A DNA stretch of 33,021 nt. Origin: Moraxella boevrei DSM 14165. GTDB taxonomy: Bacteria > Pseudomonadota > Gammaproteobacteria > Pseudomonadales > Moraxellaceae. Positions within the stretch are counted from its first letter, which is position 1, and each line of letters opens with the position of its first letter. Positions 30,764 to 33,021 of the stretch are shown here, piece by piece. The stretch covers positions 28,181 through 61,201 of the forward strand of contig NZ_KB903778.1 of NCBI RefSeq assembly GCF_000379845.1, given 5' to 3'. The translations under genes and the position numbers were made by a program. Below the pieces are notes generated by a model, which searched no databases, had not been told where the DNA came from, and saw only the letters and a program-made list of their open reading frames with translations.

Positions 30764-33021
30764 ATGAGTAAACAACGCACTTTGGTCGCTTTAGACTGGT
30801 TAATGCCAGTATTACAAGATATTTTTGATGAACAAAATCGTCTGTTAAAGCGTGATGATGAGCCGATGGATTGGACGGCATTGGGGCAGTCGATGCACCA
30901 AGTTAGCGGTGCGTTGACCTTAACCAATCAGCCCTTGTTGGCTCAGCTTGCCACTAGTTTGGAAATGGCAAGTTTGGCGGTGTCACGCGGTGAATTGACC
31001 GAGCATCTATCCTTTAAAAATGAGCAAGTTGCCAAACAAACGCTGAGCCAAGCCATTCAATTATTGCATTATGAAATTCAGCAATTACAACCCAAACAGC
31101 AAATTCATCAAGATTGGTTGATTGACCGTATCAAATTTTTGCATGAAACGCTGGATATTCCGAATCCAAATTTTAGCAAATTAGTTACTCAGCCATTGCC
31201 TGAGGTGATGGATAGTGATACAAAATCAGCATTTTTAGCAAAATTACCAATACCCAATGTTGAACGTGAATGGCAAGATAAAGCCGTGCGTGTGCAAGAA
31301 TTGACTAAGCTTTGGCGGTATTGCACGTTGCAGTTGTTACAATTACAAAAAAATGACGGTAAAACTTTAGAAACGCTGACAAAATTGGCAAATTATTTGG
31401 CGACATCACCGTTAAATACGTCGTATCGTCAAGTTTGGCATTTGATGGCGTTGTGGTTTTCTAGCCTTGCGTTAAATGAAAAGCCAACGCCTGAGCAATA
31501 TGTGGCATTTTTGGCAAATTTGGAAGCCTTGATGCACGATGCAGACGAGTCCGTGCCTGACTTTGATACAGGGCGTTTGGCGGTGGATGTGTTGCTACAT
31601 TTGAGTCAATTAACCCAAAAAACTGAAGATGCAAAAAGTTTGTTGGCAAGTTTGGATTTAAATGAAAGTTTGCAACATACCACGTTATTTAGCCAAATTT
31701 TGGCAGATTTAGAAAAAACCATTTACCAAATTTATCAACCTGAAGTGATTTTGCCAATTTTGCAAAATATTAAAACGGCGTTGGCAAATCGTGGTTGGGT
31801 GCTGTATGAGCATCAGTTTGATGTTATTATTGCCGATGTGCAGATGATGATGGACGATGCGAGCATGGCATCGAGTTTGGCGTGGCAAGTTGAGCGTCAG
31901 TTGCAAGATTTGTACACGCAGATTTTATCAACGGTCGATACGCTTGAGAGCGAAATCGGTCTGCATCAGTTCGCCTATGCCTCCGACCCAAAACAAGAAG
32001 CAGTCCGTCAAACACGGGTTCATTTAGAAAATGTAAAACGTTCGTTTAATACTTTTACAACATCACACAACCTTGCTCAGCTCAATGTCAATGATGACCT
32101 TGTGGCGATGGTGCAAGTATTTGGCTTGTTAAATTTGGCTCGTCCAAAAGAATTAACCGAGCAATTACGTATTTTGTTAAGCCGTTTGGTAAGCAAACGT
32201 GTGGCGGTGTTAAGCTGGGAAGCCACCGATGCAATTGCCGAAATGATTGCTCGTTTCGAGTTGTTTTTGGACGATTTATCACATCAAAGTTTAAATGAAG
32301 CGTTGTTAGACAAAACTCAAACACAATTAAACCGTGCTAATTTATTGGTGAAAAAACTAATCGATGAGCCTTTAACGGTGAGTGCCGTGCCGTCGCGTGA
32401 TAAAGTGTTTGGTGAAAATACTATTGTTTACGATGATGAAGGCGAAAAAATTGCGAGTGGTGATAATATCACTGAGCGAGTAGTAAACACTGAATTCGCA
32501 GAAAGTGTAGAAAATCGGGAAAACGTAGAAAGCAATGATATTGTTTTTGACGATGATGATGTGATTTTTGATGATGAGCCGATTTTAACAGAACTAAATG
32601 AAGAAACGCCCATTAACGAAACAGTGGCAGAAGAAACGCAAGTAGCAATTGCTGAAGCTATAAACGACAATCAAGCCCAAACAATTGCTGACAGTGAAGA
32701 ACTTATCAAAGCACGTGAAGCCCTAAAGCCTGACGACTTTGACATGGCAGATGAAGAAATCCGTGAAATCTTCATTGAAGAAGCTGATGAAGTTCTACAA
32801 GAAATGGACAGTAACCTACCTGTCTGGCAAGCCGACCCAAGTGACCTAAAAACCTTAAAAGAAATCCGCCGTGGATTCCACACGCTAAAAGGCTCAGGGC
32901 GTATGGTTGGAGCTTATCAAGTTGGCGAAATGGCATGGGCAGTTGAGAATATGCTTAACCGAGTTCTTGACGGGACGTTGCCTGTGAGCGATGAACTTGC
33001 CAATTTTATCGGTGAAACTCG
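30764..33021 (+). CDS. chpA: hybrid chemotaxis histidine kinase ChpA (PilL), 3'-truncated by window end
   Basis: ATG 30764 follows TAGGAAAG; the frame stays open to the end of the window, 752 codons. The first 500 or so residues are a helical, FimL-like or degenerate phosphotransfer region, as in Pseudomonas ChpA. An acidic Asp/Glu-rich linker follows (about 32420-32700). Then an Hpt domain opens with EIFIEEADEVLQEMDSNL and contains GFHTLKGSGRMVG with the phosphorylatable His706. Further Hpt, CheA-kinase, CheW and receiver domains are expected beyond the edge. The gene is 85 bases after pilK. ChpA phosphorylates PilG and PilH. Confidence 0.93.
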   Translation, partial: MSKQRTLVALDWLMPVLQDIFDEQNRLLKRDDEPMDWTALGQSMHQVSGALTLTNQPLLAQLATSLEMASLAVSRGELTEHLSFKNEQVAKQTLSQAIQLLHYEIQQLQPKQQIHQDWLIDRIKFLHETLDIPNPNFSKLVTQPLPEVMDSDTKSAFLAKLPIPNVEREWQDKAVRVQELTKLWRYCTLQLLQLQKNDGKTLETLTKLANYLATSPLNTSYRQVWHLMALWFSSLALNEKPTPEQYVAFLANLEALMHDADESVPDFDTGRLAVDVLLHLSQLTQKTEDAKSLLASLDLNESLQHTTLFSQILADLEKTIYQIYQPEVILPILQNIKTALANRGWVLYEHQFDVIIADVQMMMDDASMASSLAWQVERQLQDLYTQILSTVDTLESEIGLHQFAYASDPKQEAVRQTRVHLENVKRSFNTFTTSHNLAQLNVNDDLVAMVQVFGLLNLARPKELTEQLRILLSRLVSKRVAVLSWEATDAIAEMIARFELFLDDLSHQSLNEALLDKTQTQLNRANLLVKKLIDEPLTVSAVPSRDKVFGENTIVYDDEGEKIASGDNITERVVNTEFAESVENRENVESNDIVFDDDDVIFDDEPILTELNEETPINETVAEETQVAIAEAINDNQAQTIADSEELIKAREALKPDDFDMADEEIREIFIEEADEVLQEMDSNLPVWQADPSDLKTLKEIRRGFHTLKGSGRMVGAYQVGEMAWAVENMLNRVLDGTLPVSDELANFIGET

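Noticed and set aside
1-33021. tRNA, rRNA or insertion sequence
   Set aside because: No cloverleaf with a CCA end, rRNA signature, transposase or terminal inverted repeat was recognised by reading; absence was not tested by a program.

Overview
The window looks like chromosomal DNA of a gammaproteobacterium of the family Moraxellaceae (Moraxella/Faucicola-like). This is inferred from the low-to-moderate G+C content, the pilGHIJK-chpA twitching gene order, and protein sequences typical of that group; species cannot be fixed from the sequence alone. Nearly all of the window is coding. It is truncated at both ends: a giant secreted protein runs in from the left and chpA runs out to the right.

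Layout. (1) 1-4241: 3' part of a gene for a type I-secreted surface/exoprotein with charged helical repeats, about eight Ig-like domains, a serralysin-like zinc metalloprotease domain and C-terminal RTX repeats. (2) 4380-6275: dapD (lysine/peptidoglycan precursor) and a TSUP-family permease. (3) 6310-7584: a CapA-family metallophosphatase, divergent from pheT (7769-10180). pheT stands without pheS but is still followed by ihfA, with a strong terminator between them. (4) 10802-13527, minus strand: metN-metI-metQ methionine importer, with a MetN that lacks the usual C-terminal sensing domain. (5) 13917-17113, minus strand: an OmpR-type response regulator and histidine kinase, preceded by a His-rich CpxP/Spy-like lipoprotein, so this resembles an envelope-stress module. 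The lipoprotein gene has a strong promoter followed by a terminator-like hairpin in its leader. (6) 17350-25747, minus strand: an RND efflux operon (membrane-fusion lipoprotein and RND pump) split by a 3.9 kb restriction-modification gene. (7) 26153-33021, plus strand: pilG-pilH-pilI-pilJ-pilK-chpA, the Chp chemosensory system for type IV pilus twitching.

Most notable. A single-chain nuclease-methyltransferase-double specificity enzyme (AloI/CjeI-like, type IIB/IIG) is embedded between the two efflux genes with gaps of only 22 and 15 bases. It carries a G8 homopolymer exactly between its two target-recognition domains, and the G-tract also sits at ribosome-binding distance from an in-frame ATG that begins the second domain. 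This is a strong candidate for a phase-variable restriction-modification gene in which slippage would separate or remove half of the specificity module. If transcribed from the efflux promoter, its expression would be tied to the control of the pump.

Limits: no database search or computation was possible. Promoter and operator calls are by eye, and family calls rest on motifs I can read in the translations.
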